Assembly (NCBI GenBank): GCA_963768025.1
Contig: CAVYGM010000006.1
Span: forward strand, 1-64,000
Length of the DNA stretch: 64,000 bases
Direction: 5' to 3'
Source of the DNA: CAVYGM01 sp963768025
Lineage (GTDB): Bacteria; Bacteroidota; Bacteroidia; Cytophagales; Spirosomataceae
In this document: positions 29,123-38,234 of the stretch, piece by piece
Numbering within the stretch: position 1 is the first letter of the stretch
Layout: each line of letters starts with the position of its first letter
The notes under the pieces: model-generated
Database searches by the model: none
The model's input: only the letters and a program-made list of their open reading frames with translations
Told to the model about the DNA's origin: nothing
Position numbers and translations under genes: made by a program

Positions 29123-30541
29123 ATGCTATTTAATAGTTTTGAGTTTGTTGGCCTGGTTGTGATCACCTTTGGGCTATACTATCTGCCCTTCCTACGAAAA
29201 TTCCAGGTCTTACTATTGATTGCTTCCAGCTTGTTATTTTATGGCTATACCAACCCTAAGCTCCTGATTCTCTTTCTTGTTTCGGTTATTATCAATGTTT
29301 CCACCAGCTACCTGGTGGTCCATGGGCAGCCGGAGAAAAGGCGGCTATTTGCCACGGTAGGGGTCACCCTCAATCTCTTGATTCTAGCTTTTTTTAAATA
29401 CAGCCCGCTGATAGGCCTCACTTTTTTCCCGCCGGGGCATACGGTAGGCGAATTCCTTGCCTACGTTCCGCTGCCGATTGGCATTTCGTTTTTTACTTTT
29501 GAAGGCATTAGCCTGTTGGTAGATGCCTACAAGGGCAGGAACATACCCGAGTACCGAAGCCTGGTGGCCCGGTCCGTGACGCGCCATGCCATCAACACTA
29601 CCTTTTTTGTGGCTTTTTTCCCCCATCTGGTCGCGGGGCCTATTCTGAAAGCGCACGATTTTATTCCCCAAATCCAAAAAAAGTATCTCGCGGACATCGA
29701 TTGGACCTATTGCTACAAAACCCTGATTACGGGCTATTTTCTAAAAATGGTTATTGCCGATCAACTCAATCAGCATACCTTTTGGATTCAATTCCCCTAT
29801 TTCGAGTCACATTCTACTTTTGTTTTAGTAGCCTTGCTGTTTGGGTATTCCATCCAAATTTTTGCCGATTTTGCCGGTTATTCCCTCATTGCCATCGGCA
29901 TAGCTGCTTTGTACGGGTACCGCCTGATGCAAAATTTCAACTATCCTTATATTTCCACCTCCTTTTCGGAGTTTTGGCGGCGCTGGCATATTTCCCTCTC
30001 TACCTTTCTGAAAGAATACCTGTACATTCCCCTAGGTGGCAATAGAAAGGGCCCCACCCGCACCTACATCAACCTGATGATTACGATGATTCTGGGAGGC
30101 CTCTGGCACGGAGCGGCGTGGAGTTACGCCGTTTGGGGAACTTTTCACGGCGTAGCCCTGGCTCTGGAACGGTTCTGGAATGACAGATTTCCTAGCCCAG
30201 AGAATCCATCGCTCGTAAGACAAATCGTTTCGGGCATCCTGGTTTTTTTCTTTGTTACCCTGGCCTGGCTTCTTTTCAAGCTCACCGATTTTGAGCACGT
30301 GATAAAGTTTATACAGGCGCTTTTCCATAACGTGGACCAACCCTCCTACATGGCCCTCGTGGTGTATGTGACCCTGTATTCGACACCCGTCGTGTTGTAT
30401 CATCTCTACTATCTATATCGGGTCAACCATCCCGGTCAGGATCTGGCCCGACGTTCCGAGCCTTACGTGTATGGTTTCATGTTTTTTCTAATTATTACCA
30501 ATAGCGGAGTTGGAACCGATTTTATATATTTCCAATTCTGA
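29123..30541 (+). CDS. MBOAT family membrane O-acyltransferase (AlgI/DltB-like)
   Basis: 472 residues with about ten hydrophobic membrane segments. Family motifs: VPLPIGISFFTFEGIS (115-130), FPHLVAGPI (166-174), YSIQIFADFAGYSLIAIG (242-259), NFNYPYISTSFSEFWRRWHISLS split over 271-293, and the catalytic His in GGLWHGAAW (His329). MBOAT proteins of this type pass acyl groups, often acetyl, across the membrane to an exopolysaccharide or cell-wall polymer. The SGNH gene 14 bases downstream is the expected partner (compare AlgI/AlgJ and DltB/DltD). The recipient polymer is unknown; no polysaccharide synthase is in this window. Confidence 0.93.
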   Translation: MLFNSFEFVGLVVITFGLYYLPFLRKFQVLLLIASSLLFYGYTNPKLLILFLVSVIINVSTSYLVVHGQPEKRRLFATVGVTLNLLILAFFKYSPLIGLTFFPPGHTVGEFLAYVPLPIGISFFTFEGISLLVDAYKGRNIPEYRSLVARSVTRHAINTTFFVAFFPHLVAGPILKAHDFIPQIQKKYLADIDWTYCYKTLITGYFLKMVIADQLNQHTFWIQFPYFESHSTFVLVALLFGYSIQIFADFAGYSLIAIGIAALYGYRLMQNFNYPYISTSFSEFWRRWHISLSTFLKEYLYIPLGGNRKGPTRTYINLMITMILGGLWHGAAWSYAVWGTFHGVALALERFWNDRFPSPENPSLVRQIVSGILVFFFVTLAWLLFKLTDFEHVIKFIQALFHNVDQPSYMALVVYVTLYSTPVVLYHLYYLYRVNHPGQDLARRSEPYVYGFMFFLIITNSGVGTDFIYFQF

Positions 30542-30555
30542 TTAGATTCAATGCA

Positions 30556-31434
30556 ATGCTTAAAAAGTCTGTCTTAACGGCACTATTTCTTTTTATTGGC
30601 TACGAGTTCGCCATTCGTTCCATTGACACCTGGTGGTCTACCGGGCAAAATGCCCCGCAAAGCAGCGTGGTGAGGGCGCACGATTTTATGTACGCCAGCC
30701 GCAGCTACGACAATATTATGGTAGGCTCCTCTATCGGCAATCGAATCACGTCCAAGGTACCCATCGATAGTCTGCCCGAGAGTTTTTACAATTTATCCTT
30801 CGGTGGGCAATCCATATTTGATGGCTTATTGATCTTGCAAAATATGGGCTATAAGCCCAAGCGACTCTTCATAGAGATCAACGTGCTGATGCGCAATGAG
30901 GACGCGGATCTACAAGCTTCCTTGTTTTCACCGATCATGTACCCCGTAAAAAAAGTGATGCATTCCTGGCGGGAGCGAAATCAACCGATTGGTGTGTTGG
31001 CGAGGATACCCGTGCTGCTGAATGGGAACCCTGATCTGCAAGCGGCTGCTCCTATTTCCGGGCTAGAACGGTCGGAGGACACCCACAAGGCCATGCTGGC
31101 GATCCAGAAGGAAGGCCTTAAAAATCCCCTACCCGAGGAAGCCGTTTTGGGCCAAATTAATAAATTGAAGGAATTTGTAAAGTATTTTAAAGACCAGGGC
31201 GTACAGGTAGTTTTATTTGAGGTACCCGTTGATCCCGAAACCTGTAACCTGGGAACTCCCACGCAGATTCGTACCCTGGTGAAGGAAGCCTTTGAGCCTA
31301 TGCAATGCCCAATTATCGAGATGCCCGACTGTGCGGAATACTTCACCACGGATGGCACGCACCTCGAAAAGATAAGCGTGTACAAGTACCTACGGTATTT
31401 TCAGTCGGAGCTAAAACGGCAGAATATTATGTAG
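30556..31434 (+). CDS. SGNH-hydrolase-like, membrane-anchored partner of the MBOAT acyltransferase
   Basis: 292 residues. A single N-terminal membrane segment (SVLTALFLFIGYEFAI) anchors a periplasmic domain. The SGNH pattern is present: nucleophile block IMVGSSIGNRI (Ser58/Ser59), the Asn/Gly-type strand LSFGGQS, and the C-terminal Asp-x-x-His in DGTHL (Asp266/His269). This matches AlgJ/AlgX/DltD-like proteins that complete O-acylation begun by MBOAT proteins. It lies 14 bases behind the MBOAT gene and ends before a terminator. Operon and role are inferred from this pairing. Confidence 0.8.
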   Translation: MLKKSVLTALFLFIGYEFAIRSIDTWWSTGQNAPQSSVVRAHDFMYASRSYDNIMVGSSIGNRITSKVPIDSLPESFYNLSFGGQSIFDGLLILQNMGYKPKRLFIEINVLMRNEDADLQASLFSPIMYPVKKVMHSWRERNQPIGVLARIPVLLNGNPDLQAAAPISGLERSEDTHKAMLAIQKEGLKNPLPEEAVLGQINKLKEFVKYFKDQGVQVVLFEVPVDPETCNLGTPTQIRTLVKEAFEPMQCPIIEMPDCAEYFTTDGTHLEKISVYKYLRYFQSELKRQNIM

Positions 31435-31463
31435 AAGCTCTTGAAAAGAGAGTCGCTAAAAGC

Positions 31464-31503
31464 AAAATACCCCGGAAAGCTTGTATGCTTTTCGGGGTAC
31501 TTT
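31464..31503. terminator. Shared hairpin between convergent SGNH and FAH genes
   Basis: A 13-bp stem TACCCCGGAAAGC / GCTTTTCGGGGTA (31468-31480 with 31487-31499, one G-T pair), followed on the minus strand by TTTTGCTTTT. It can serve both convergent genes. Confidence 0.65.
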
Positions 31504-31526
31504 GCATGTATGGACGCTTACTATCC

Positions 31527-32385
31527 TCAGGATTTCCAGGCCACAGCCTCCTGTTTTTGAGTTCCAAGCCCTTCAATACCCAGCTCTACCACATCTCCGA
31601 CTTTTAGGTAGGTGGGAGGCTTCATTCCCAGCCCTACCCCGGCCGGTGTACCCGTGGAAATTACATCACCGGGCAGCAGGGTCATGAAATGGCTCAGATA
31701 ACTAACAATTTTAGGAATATAAAAAATCATATCCGAGGTATTGGAGTCTTGCAGGGTTTGGCCATTGATCGACAACCACAGGTGCAAGTCGTGGGGGTTG
31801 GGTACTTCGTCCTTCGTGACAAAATAGGGCCCCAGGGGCGCGAAGGTATCATTGCTCTTGCCCTTAACCCACTGTCCACCACGCTCCAGCTGAAACTCCC
31901 GCTCGGAATAATCGTTGTGCAAGGCGTACCCGGCCACATAGTCCATCGCGTCTTTTTCTTCTAAGTAGCTGGCTTTGGTGCCTATAACTACCGCTAATTC
32001 TACCTCCCAGTCTGTTTTTACCGAGTTTTTTGGAATAATCACCTGATCATTGGGGCCACAGAGCGCCGTGGTGGATTTGAAAAAAACCACCGGTTCGGAT
32101 GGAGGCTGGGCACCCGATTCGGCCGCGTGTTTGGCGTAATTGAGGCCTATACAAATGATTTTGGACGGACGTGCCACGCACGAACCCAACCGAACTTTTT
32201 CTGGAACAGCCGGACATGAACTGCCATGCTGGCTTAGCCATTCGGCAAGGCGGGTAATCCCGTTCGAAGCAAAAAAGCTCTCGTTGTAGTCTTCGCCAAA
32301 AGCAGATACATCCACAGAGAGGCCATCGGAGGTCACGTACTCCCGGTTTTTCCTGTTCGTAAGCACCGAAACGAAATAATTTCAT
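31527..32385 (-). pseudogene. Fumarylacetoacetate hydrolase (FAH) family enzyme, one N-terminal frameshift
   Basis: About 286 residues. The family start MKLFRFGAYEQEKPGV begins at 32385 and, after a one-base break near 32330, continues with TSDGLSVDVSAFGEDYNESFF. An open frame from 32366 covers all but the first residues. Catalytic features: ICIGLNYAKHAAE, the metal ligands in DWEVELAVVIG (Glu-x-Glu) and DAMDYVAGYALHNDYSER, and the end GTPAGVGLGMKPPTYLKVGDVV. This branch in Bacteroidota includes 2,4-diketo-3-deoxy-sugar-acid hydrolases. The SDR gene 33 bases upstream fits: SDR oxidises a 2-keto-3-deoxy sugar acid and FAH cleaves it. Substrate inferred from the pair, not seen. Confidence 0.85.
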
Positions 32386-32418
32386 AAGTAGGTAGCTGGT
32401 TAGTTTTCTTAGTGAATT

Positions 32419-33192
32419 TTAATTGTTCAATTTCTCGAAGCCACCGTCAATCAAGTAGTCACATCCCGTGATGAAGGCTGCCTCGTCAGAACAGAGGTAC
32501 AGCGCCAGCGCCCCTATTTCTTCTGGTTTGGCCATGCGGCCGATCGGTTGGGTTTTGGAGAGTTTTTCAAACATCTCTTTTTCCTGGCCGGGGTAATTTT
32601 TAGCAATAAACCCATCCACGAAAGGGGTATGTACCCGAGCTGGCGAAATACTATTGCACCGGATATGGTCGGCCAGGTAATCACGGGCCACCGAAAGAGT
32701 CATGGTAAAAACGGCCCCTTTGCTGGCCGAATACGCAAATCGGTCCGGAATGCCTACCGTGGCGGCAATGGAAACCATGTTGAGCACCACGCCCCCACCG
32801 TTTTTCTGCATATGGGGTATGGTGGCAAACAGGCAGTTGTACACACCTTTGATGTTTACGTTCACGATCCGGTCGAAGTCCGCCTCCTGAGTCGTATGGG
32901 CTTTGCCCACATGGGCAATACCCGCGTTATTGACGAGTATATCAATGGGTGCCTCTGCCGCAATCGCATCGATAACCGAGAGAACCTCGTCTTGCCTGGA
33001 AATATCCAGCTTGTGAGCCTTGGCCTTACCCCCCGATTTTCCTATTTCTTCGACGGTTTTTTGCGCCTGTTCCTCGTTGATTTCGAGAATGTGGACCATA
33101 GCCCCCTGTTGGGCAAATAAGGTAGAGATCGCTAGGCCAATTCCACTTGCCCCCCCGGTAATTACAGCAACCTTTTGATCAAGTCTAAACAT
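32419..33192 (-). CDS. Short-chain dehydrogenase/reductase (SDR)
   Basis: 257 residues. Cofactor motif TGGASGIGLAIS (12-23) with an acidic residue at the end of strand 2 (LEINEEQ), pointing to NAD(H); structural NNAGIAHVGKA (about 89-99); catalytic Ser-Tyr-Lys in NMVSIA and YSASKGA; and the C-terminal IDGGFEKL. No signal peptide. It lies upstream of the FAH gene with a 33-base gap, same strand. L-fuconate/L-rhamnonate-type degradation uses exactly this SDR plus FAH pair, so a sugar-acid dehydrogenase is my best guess. Other SDR roles cannot be excluded. Confidence 0.9.
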   Translation of the reverse strand: MFRLDQKVAVITGGASGIGLAISTLFAQQGAMVHILEINEEQAQKTVEEIGKSGGKAKAHKLDISRQDEVLSVIDAIAAEAPIDILVNNAGIAHVGKAHTTQEADFDRIVNVNIKGVYNCLFATIPHMQKNGGGVVLNMVSIAATVGIPDRFAYSASKGAVFTMTLSVARDYLADHIRCNSISPARVHTPFVDGFIAKNYPGQEKEMFEKLSKTQPIGRMAKPEEIGALALYLCSDEAAFITGCDYLIDGGFEKLNN

Positions 33193-33464
33193 GTAGGTTA
33201 GTTTAAGAATTGTATAGGGCTTTCCTGGTACTTTGTCTTGAAAAAAATAGCAGGAAGCCTAAAAACGTATATACAGTACCATAAGCCAAGTGTCCGGGGT
33301 TAAAAAAACTGAATCCGACGAACCATAGGGTCAAAAAGTATTTGAAGTAAAGGCCCAAAACTAGGTGGAATAATCATGATGTTCCTTTTTTTTTCAAAAA
33401 CAGCTAATTTTATTCTTCCCTATTTATCCCTTTCTTTGAGCTTGAACAGCAGATCCGAACGCAA

Positions 33465-35096
33465 ATGCAGGCAAATGTCCTTAACCTATTTGACCGGACT
33501 ATCCGGGAATGTACCTTACTCATAGAAAACGGCCGCATACTGAGTACCCACCCTAGTGGCGATGAAAATCCCGCGCTTCCTTACGTACTTCCTGGCTTCG
33601 TAGATGCCCACGTCCACATCGAAAGCTCCATGCTCACCCCGAGTCAGTTTGCCCGGATGGCGGTGGTTCATGGAACTGTCGCGACCGTATCTGACCCCCA
33701 TGAGATTGGAAACGTACTAGGAATCAAAGGGGTAACCTACATGATAGAAGACGGCCGTAGGGTACCCTTCAAATTTAATTTTGGGGCACCATCCTGTGTA
33801 CCCGCAACTACCTTCGAAACGGCCGGAGCGGTTATTGGGCTAAAAGATTTGCGGCAGCTACTGGGAATGAAGGAAATAGGCTACCTGGCCGAAATGATGA
33901 ACTACCCCGGTGTGCTCAACGAAGACCCGGAAATAATGGCCAAAATCAGGCTGGCGCAGGCCTTCAACAAACCGGTGGATGGCCATGCTCCGGGGCTGAG
34001 TGGGGCCGCTGCCAAAAAATACGCCGATGCGGGCATTACCACCGATCATGAATGCTTTACTTACGCGGAGGCACGGGAAAAGATAGAGTACGGAATGCAC
34101 ATCCTGATTCGGGAAGGAAGCGCCGCCCGGAATTTCGAGGCCCTTATCCCGCTTCTAGCCGAATTTCCCAACAAAATCATGTTTTGTTCCGATGACAAGC
34201 ATCCCGATAGTTTGCTCGACGGGCACATCAATGTGCTAGTCAAGCGGGCATTAGCCGAGGGGTATGCGTTGTTTGACATCCTGCAAGCCGCCTGCCTTAA
34301 CCCCGTGTTGCATTATCGCCTCCCGGTCGGGTTGCTCCGGGAAGGCGATCCCGCCGATTTCATCGTAGTCGATAACCTGACAGATTTCAACATACAACAA
34401 ACCTACCTGAATGGGGAGCTGGTGGCCCAAAACGGGCACACGCTCATCCCTGATCTCCGATCTGAGCACGTTAACAATTTTGCCAAGCAGCCCATGCAAC
34501 CAGCTGATTTCGTCTGCATGGCTCCTGGTGCCAATGGTACCTTACGGGTAATAGAAGCATTGGAAGGTCAACTCATTACCAACAGTTTACAGATAGAAGT
34601 TGCATCCAGAAACGGGCTTATAGAAAGTAATCCAGAACAGGATGTACTCAAAATTGTAGTGGTGAACCGATACGAGGAGGCAAAACCAGCCATTGCCTTT
34701 ATCAAAAATTTTGGCCTGAAGGAAGGGGCTATCGCCTCCACGGTGGGTCATGATTCTCACAACATTATTGCCGTAGGCTGCGACGATGAAAGCCTATGCA
34801 AGGCCGTCAATATGGTAATTGAATCCAGGGGAGGAATTGCGGCCGTGGGAGCCGGACAAGCTCACAGCCTACCCTTGCCCATCGCCGGCCTGATGACGGA
34901 TGTCGATGGCTATCAGGTAGCAGAGGCCTATACTCAATTGGATAGATTTGTGAAGCAACACCTGAAAAGCACGCTCAAATCTCCTTTCATGACCCTTTCC
35001 TTTATGGCACTATTAGTTATCCCTTCCCTCAAACTGAGTGACAAAGGGCTATTCGATGGGGACCAATTTTCTTTTGTATCCAATTTTGTGTTATAG
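33465..35096 (+). CDS. ade: Adenine deaminase
   Basis: Converts adenine to hypoxanthine in purine salvage. 543 residues. The amidohydrolase metal site is complete: GFVDAHVHIESSML (His-x-His), VSDPHEIGNV, VDGHAPGLSG, TDHECFTYAEA and MFCSDDKHPDSLL. The C-terminal half carries the adenine-deaminase-specific blocks GLKEGAIASTVGHDSHNIIAVG and GGIAAVGAGQ. The annotated start gives QANVLNLFDRTIREC; the frame stays open upstream without another ATG, so a slightly longer form is not excluded. Single gene between divergent SDR and the sigma-factor gene. An AMP nucleosidase at 52.5 kb could feed it adenine. Confidence 0.96.
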   Translation: MQANVLNLFDRTIRECTLLIENGRILSTHPSGDENPALPYVLPGFVDAHVHIESSMLTPSQFARMAVVHGTVATVSDPHEIGNVLGIKGVTYMIEDGRRVPFKFNFGAPSCVPATTFETAGAVIGLKDLRQLLGMKEIGYLAEMMNYPGVLNEDPEIMAKIRLAQAFNKPVDGHAPGLSGAAAKKYADAGITTDHECFTYAEAREKIEYGMHILIREGSAARNFEALIPLLAEFPNKIMFCSDDKHPDSLLDGHINVLVKRALAEGYALFDILQAACLNPVLHYRLPVGLLREGDPADFIVVDNLTDFNIQQTYLNGELVAQNGHTLIPDLRSEHVNNFAKQPMQPADFVCMAPGANGTLRVIEALEGQLITNSLQIEVASRNGLIESNPEQDVLKIVVVNRYEEAKPAIAFIKNFGLKEGAIASTVGHDSHNIIAVGCDDESLCKAVNMVIESRGGIAAVGAGQAHSLPLPIAGLMTDVDGYQVAEAYTQLDRFVKQHLKSTLKSPFMTLSFMALLVIPSLKLSDKGLFDGDQFSFVSNFVL

Positions 35097-35253
35097 GGTA
35101 TTAAATCCGCCATCCTGTATGCTTTCCCTATGCAACTTGAATTTTCTCTGTTAAATATTTTTTTTTAATGTTTTTTTATAAATATATTTACAAGTGTAAT
35201 TTTGACCTTTATTCCTAACCTCTAAAAATTCCTTAACCACCTAAATCCTTATC

Positions 35254-35835
35254 ATGGCCTACGTACGATACAAACAAGAGGAAGAACTGCGTTTTTGGAA
35301 CCAGTTCCGTGCGGGCGACGAAAACGCCTATGCCTGTCTTTATCAATCTTACGTCCACATTCTTTATCAGTACTGTTCTCAATTCACAATTGACAAGCCC
35401 TTAATTAAAGACTGTATTCATGATTTGTTCGTAGAATTATGGAAAAATCGGAATACGATCGGTGACACCACTTCGGTGCGTTTTTACCTCATGGCTTCCA
35501 TTAAGCGCAAGCTGGTGAGGCACCTCAATGCGATGCAAAAGCATACCAGCAACGAGGATATTCCCGTAGAGTACTGGCACATTAATACGCCATCTCACGA
35601 AAAGGATCTGATTTCGGATGAGGAGTTTGAGGCCACTAACTACCACCTCAACAAAGCCATCAACCATCTGCCCCGCCGTCAGCGGGAAGCCATATTCCTG
35701 AAATTTTACATGAATATGAATAACCAGGAAATTGCCGAACTTATGAAAATTAACATCCAATCGGTATACAATCTGGTTTTTGGCGCGCTGAGCAATCTCA
35801 AAAAGAACATGACCCTGGACCGTATTACCCTCTGA
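35254..35835 (+). CDS. ECF-type RNA polymerase sigma factor
   Basis: 193 residues. Sigma region 2 is at about 15-85 (ENAYACLYQSYVHILYQYC, DCIHDLFVELWKNR, TSVRFYLMASIKRKLVRHL) and region 4 at about 130-185 (INHLPRRQREAIFLKFYMNMNNQEIAELMKI, split here, NIQSVYNLVFGALSNLKK). This is the Bacteroidota ECF class. No anti-sigma or SusC/SusD genes lie next to it, so its signal is unknown. TAATTTTG at 35197-35204 matches the -7 element about 50 bases before the start, without a clear TTG upstream. It is followed by rarA on the same strand after 156 bases. Confidence 0.92.
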   Translation: MAYVRYKQEEELRFWNQFRAGDENAYACLYQSYVHILYQYCSQFTIDKPLIKDCIHDLFVELWKNRNTIGDTTSVRFYLMASIKRKLVRHLNAMQKHTSNEDIPVEYWHINTPSHEKDLISDEEFEATNYHLNKAINHLPRRQREAIFLKFYMNMNNQEIAELMKINIQSVYNLVFGALSNLKKNMTLDRITL

Positions 35836-35991
35836 TATTCTAATTCTTACTTTCAATCCCGTCAGGACTATTCATTTTGAATACACTTGGCGGGATTGCT
35901 GTTGATAGGGGTTCGAAAACCGAACCTGATCGAACCTAATACGACCCAATTTGGGTTACCTTCGTACCAAATTCCCGTACGAACTACCCCC

Positions 35992-37264
35992 ATGCACCCC
36001 AACACGGCTCCACTTGCCGAGCGACTCCGCCCCCACAGCCTTGACGAATACGTCGGCCAGGATCACCTTGTAGGGCCCAAAGGGCCCTTGCGCCGGGCCA
36101 TCGAAACCAATGTACTTCCTTCCCTCATCCTGTGGGGACCTCCGGGCGTCGGAAAAACTACCTTAGCCTTTCTCATTGCCCAATCTACCAAGCGTCCATT
36201 TCATAGTTTGAGCGCAATAAGCTCCGGCGTCAAAGACTTGCGGGATATATTAGCCAAGCCGATGGGTTTGTTTTCTCCCATCCTTTTCATTGATGAAATT
36301 CACCGGTACAACAAGGGCCAACAGGATGCTTTGCTGGCGGCCGTGGAAAAAGGACAGATTACGCTCATCGGGGCTACCACCGAAAACCCCTCCTTTGAAT
36401 TGAACTCGGCTTTACTTTCCCGTTGCCAGGTCTATATTTTGGAGTCTTTGGGCGAAAAAGAGCTTAAAGAAATGGTGAACAGAGCGTTGCAGAATGACCC
36501 TTGGCTCCAAAAGAAAACAATCCAGGTACATTCCTACGACGCCCTGTTTCGCTTGTCGGGAGGAGATGGTCGAAAACTGCTAAATTTGTTGGAGCTGGTG
36601 GTACTAGGAGAAGGAAACCAGGACACCATTACCTTAACGGATGAGCTGGTGACCCGCACGGCTCAGCAGAACCTGGGCCGGTACGACAAATCCGGCGAGC
36701 AGCATTACGATATTATTTCGGCTTTTATCAAATCTTTGCGGGGTAGCGATCCCAACGCCGCCCTGTACTGGATGGCTCGCATGATCCTGGGCGGGGAAGA
36801 CCCGGTTTTTATCGCCAGACGAATGCTAATCATGGCCTCCGAGGACATTGGCAATGCCAATCCCACGGCTACCGATCATGGCCAATGCCTGTATTCAAGC
36901 CGTAAAAGCCATTGGCTATCCCGAATGCCGTATTATTTTGTCCCAGGTGGCGATATACCTGGCCACCTCGCCCAAAAGCAATGCGAGTTATCTCGCCATT
37001 GACGAAGCCATGGCTTTGGCCGAAAAAACGGCTCACCTGCCCGTTCCGTTGGCGCTTCGCAATGCTCCAACCAAACTCATGAAACAAATCGGCTACGGCA
37101 AGGATTACAAATACTCCCACAGCTACGAAGGAAATTTTATAAAGCAGAATTTCATGCCGGACGAGCTACAAGGTACCACCCTGTTTCGACCCGGCCCTAA
37201 CGCCAGGGAGGAGGATATCCGGAAAAAATTAGCCCAGTGGTGGGGAGAGTGGTACGGGTACTAA
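35992..37264 (+). pseudogene. rarA: rarA (mgsA): replication-associated recombination AAA ATPase, one frameshift
   Basis: AAA+ ATPase acting at stalled replication forks. The start at 35992 gives the normal N-terminus APLAERLRPHSLDEYVGQDH; an upstream ATG at 35887 only adds unrelated residues. Walker A GPPGVGKTT (49-57), Walker B LFIDEIHR, sensor GATTENPSFELNSALLSRC and the clamp-loader-like C-terminal domain (RGSDPNAALYWMARMILGGEDP, RRMLIMASEDIGNANP). One break near 36870: GNANPTA joins IMANACIQAVKAIGYPE, and the rest (NAPTKLMKQIGYGKDYKYSHSYEG, divided here by the usual gap) runs to the stop at 37264. Total about 424 codons, normal for the family. Likely a sequence error. Confidence 0.93.
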
Positions 37265-37267
37265 TAC

Positions 37268-37305
37268 AAAAAGAGCCAATGAAACAAATCGTTGGCTCTT
37301 TTTTG
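37268..37305 (+). terminator. Terminator downstream of rarA
   Basis: A 10-bp stem AAAGAGCCAA / TTGGCTCTTT (37270-37279 with 37292-37301) followed by TTTT, placed four bases after the stop and just before the convergent tRNA gene. Confidence 0.8.
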
Positions 37306-37311
37306 GAAATG

Positions 37312-37383
37312 TGCACCCGAAGGGATTCGAACCCCTATCGTCGGTACCGGAAACCGAAATTCTATCCATTGAACTACGGGTGC
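37312..37383 (-). tRNA. tRNA-Arg, anticodon CCG
   Basis: Read on the minus strand: acceptor GCACCCG pairing with CGGGTGC, D-arm GTTCAATGGATAGAAT, anticodon stem TCGGT/ACCGA enclosing the loop TTCCGGT (anticodon CCG, decodes CGG), T-arm GGGGTTCGAATCCC, discriminator A, CCA not encoded. 72 nt. All stems pair. Confidence 0.95.
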
Positions 37384-37482
37384 GTTGTTCGGGCTGCAAA
37401 TATACTCGTATTTTTAAAAAACCTGCAACACTTTTTGCCGGCATTTTTTTATAATTTCCTGCACTACGCGCTACTAGCTGAC

Positions 37483-38154
37483 TTACAGGAGCTTCAATAG
37501 CTCCCAGTCCTGCACCTCCTTCAGGTACAGGTAGTCGAGAAGGATGCCGTTGGTATTATTTATGAGCCTATGGCCTTCCACGAATGGGGCTACGTGCGTG
37601 GTGATTCGTTCATAATCTGATTCCACGCCCTGTTTCTGATCGTGGTACGTTTGAATTTCCGAAGCCGAGAGGGGTATTTCGCAATAGTAAAAATACATGG
37701 TTTCGTCGCTCGTGCCGGTGGAAGGGTAGCTAGGTTTATCCAGCAGCCGGGTAAGTTCGGTTTTATCCAGCCTGATGCCGGTTTCCTCGAACACCTCGCG
37801 GGCGGCTACCGCAGCCGGGTCGCTCTCGCTATCCAGCATACCCGCCGGGTGCTCATAGGTATGCGAACCATCGCAAATCCGCCGTTGCTTCACCAATAGC
37901 AAGTACTTTTCGAGCGAATGGGTGTCAATAAAGCAGATCAACACGCATACCACTTCCCCTTTCAGAAAACAAATTGGGGGGATTTTATCCCCTTCGGGGG
38001 TAGTGGCATCGGTCATTACCAGGGAAAACAAGATTTCTTCCTGCCTATTTCTTCTGGAATACACTTCTTCAATGTGGTGAATCGCCAGGCCACTGTTTTC
38101 CAGCTTCTGCCTCCAAATTTTATATTTATGGGAATCTACGAGATTTTCAGCCAT
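37483..38154 (-). CDS. Nudix hydrolase, ADP-sugar diphosphatase-like
   Basis: About 223 residues from the ATG at 38154 (open to 38187). The Nudix helix region reads EHPAGMLDSESDPAAVAAREVFEETGI; REVFEETGI is the metal-binding core and EHPAGMLD before it is typical of the ADP-ribose/ADP-glucose pyrophosphatase branch. Upstream strands LVKQRRICDGSHTYE fit substrate binding, and the YPSTGTSDETMYFYYCEI stretch is also family-like. It may hydrolyse ADP-sugars, which would touch the glucan pathway at 39-46 kb, but substrate is inferred. The shorter start keeps the divergent promoter of the DUF2721 gene free. Confidence 0.85.
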   Translation of the reverse strand: MAENLVDSHKYKIWRQKLENSGLAIHHIEEVYSRRNRQEEILFSLVMTDATTPEGDKIPPICFLKGEVVCVLICFIDTHSLEKYLLLVKQRRICDGSHTYEHPAGMLDSESDPAAVAAREVFEETGIRLDKTELTRLLDKPSYPSTGTSDETMYFYYCEIPLSASEIQTYHDQKQGVESDYERITTHVAPFVEGHRLINNTNGILLDYLYLKEVQDWELLKLL

Positions 38155-38176
38155 TTTTTTGTAAGCTTGGTACAGG

Positions 38177-38206
38177 TTGTCCACCAAGCGTCATGGATTA
38201 GATTTT
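38177..38206 (+). promoter_or_regulatory. Candidate promoter of the DUF2721 gene
   Basis: TTG at 38177-38179, 19-base spacer, TAGATTTT at 38199-38206: matches TTG-N19-TAnnTTTG except the last base, 28 bases before the ATG at 38235. Confidence 0.45.
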
Positions 38207-38234
38207 TTATACTTTTTATTTCAATATACCCACT

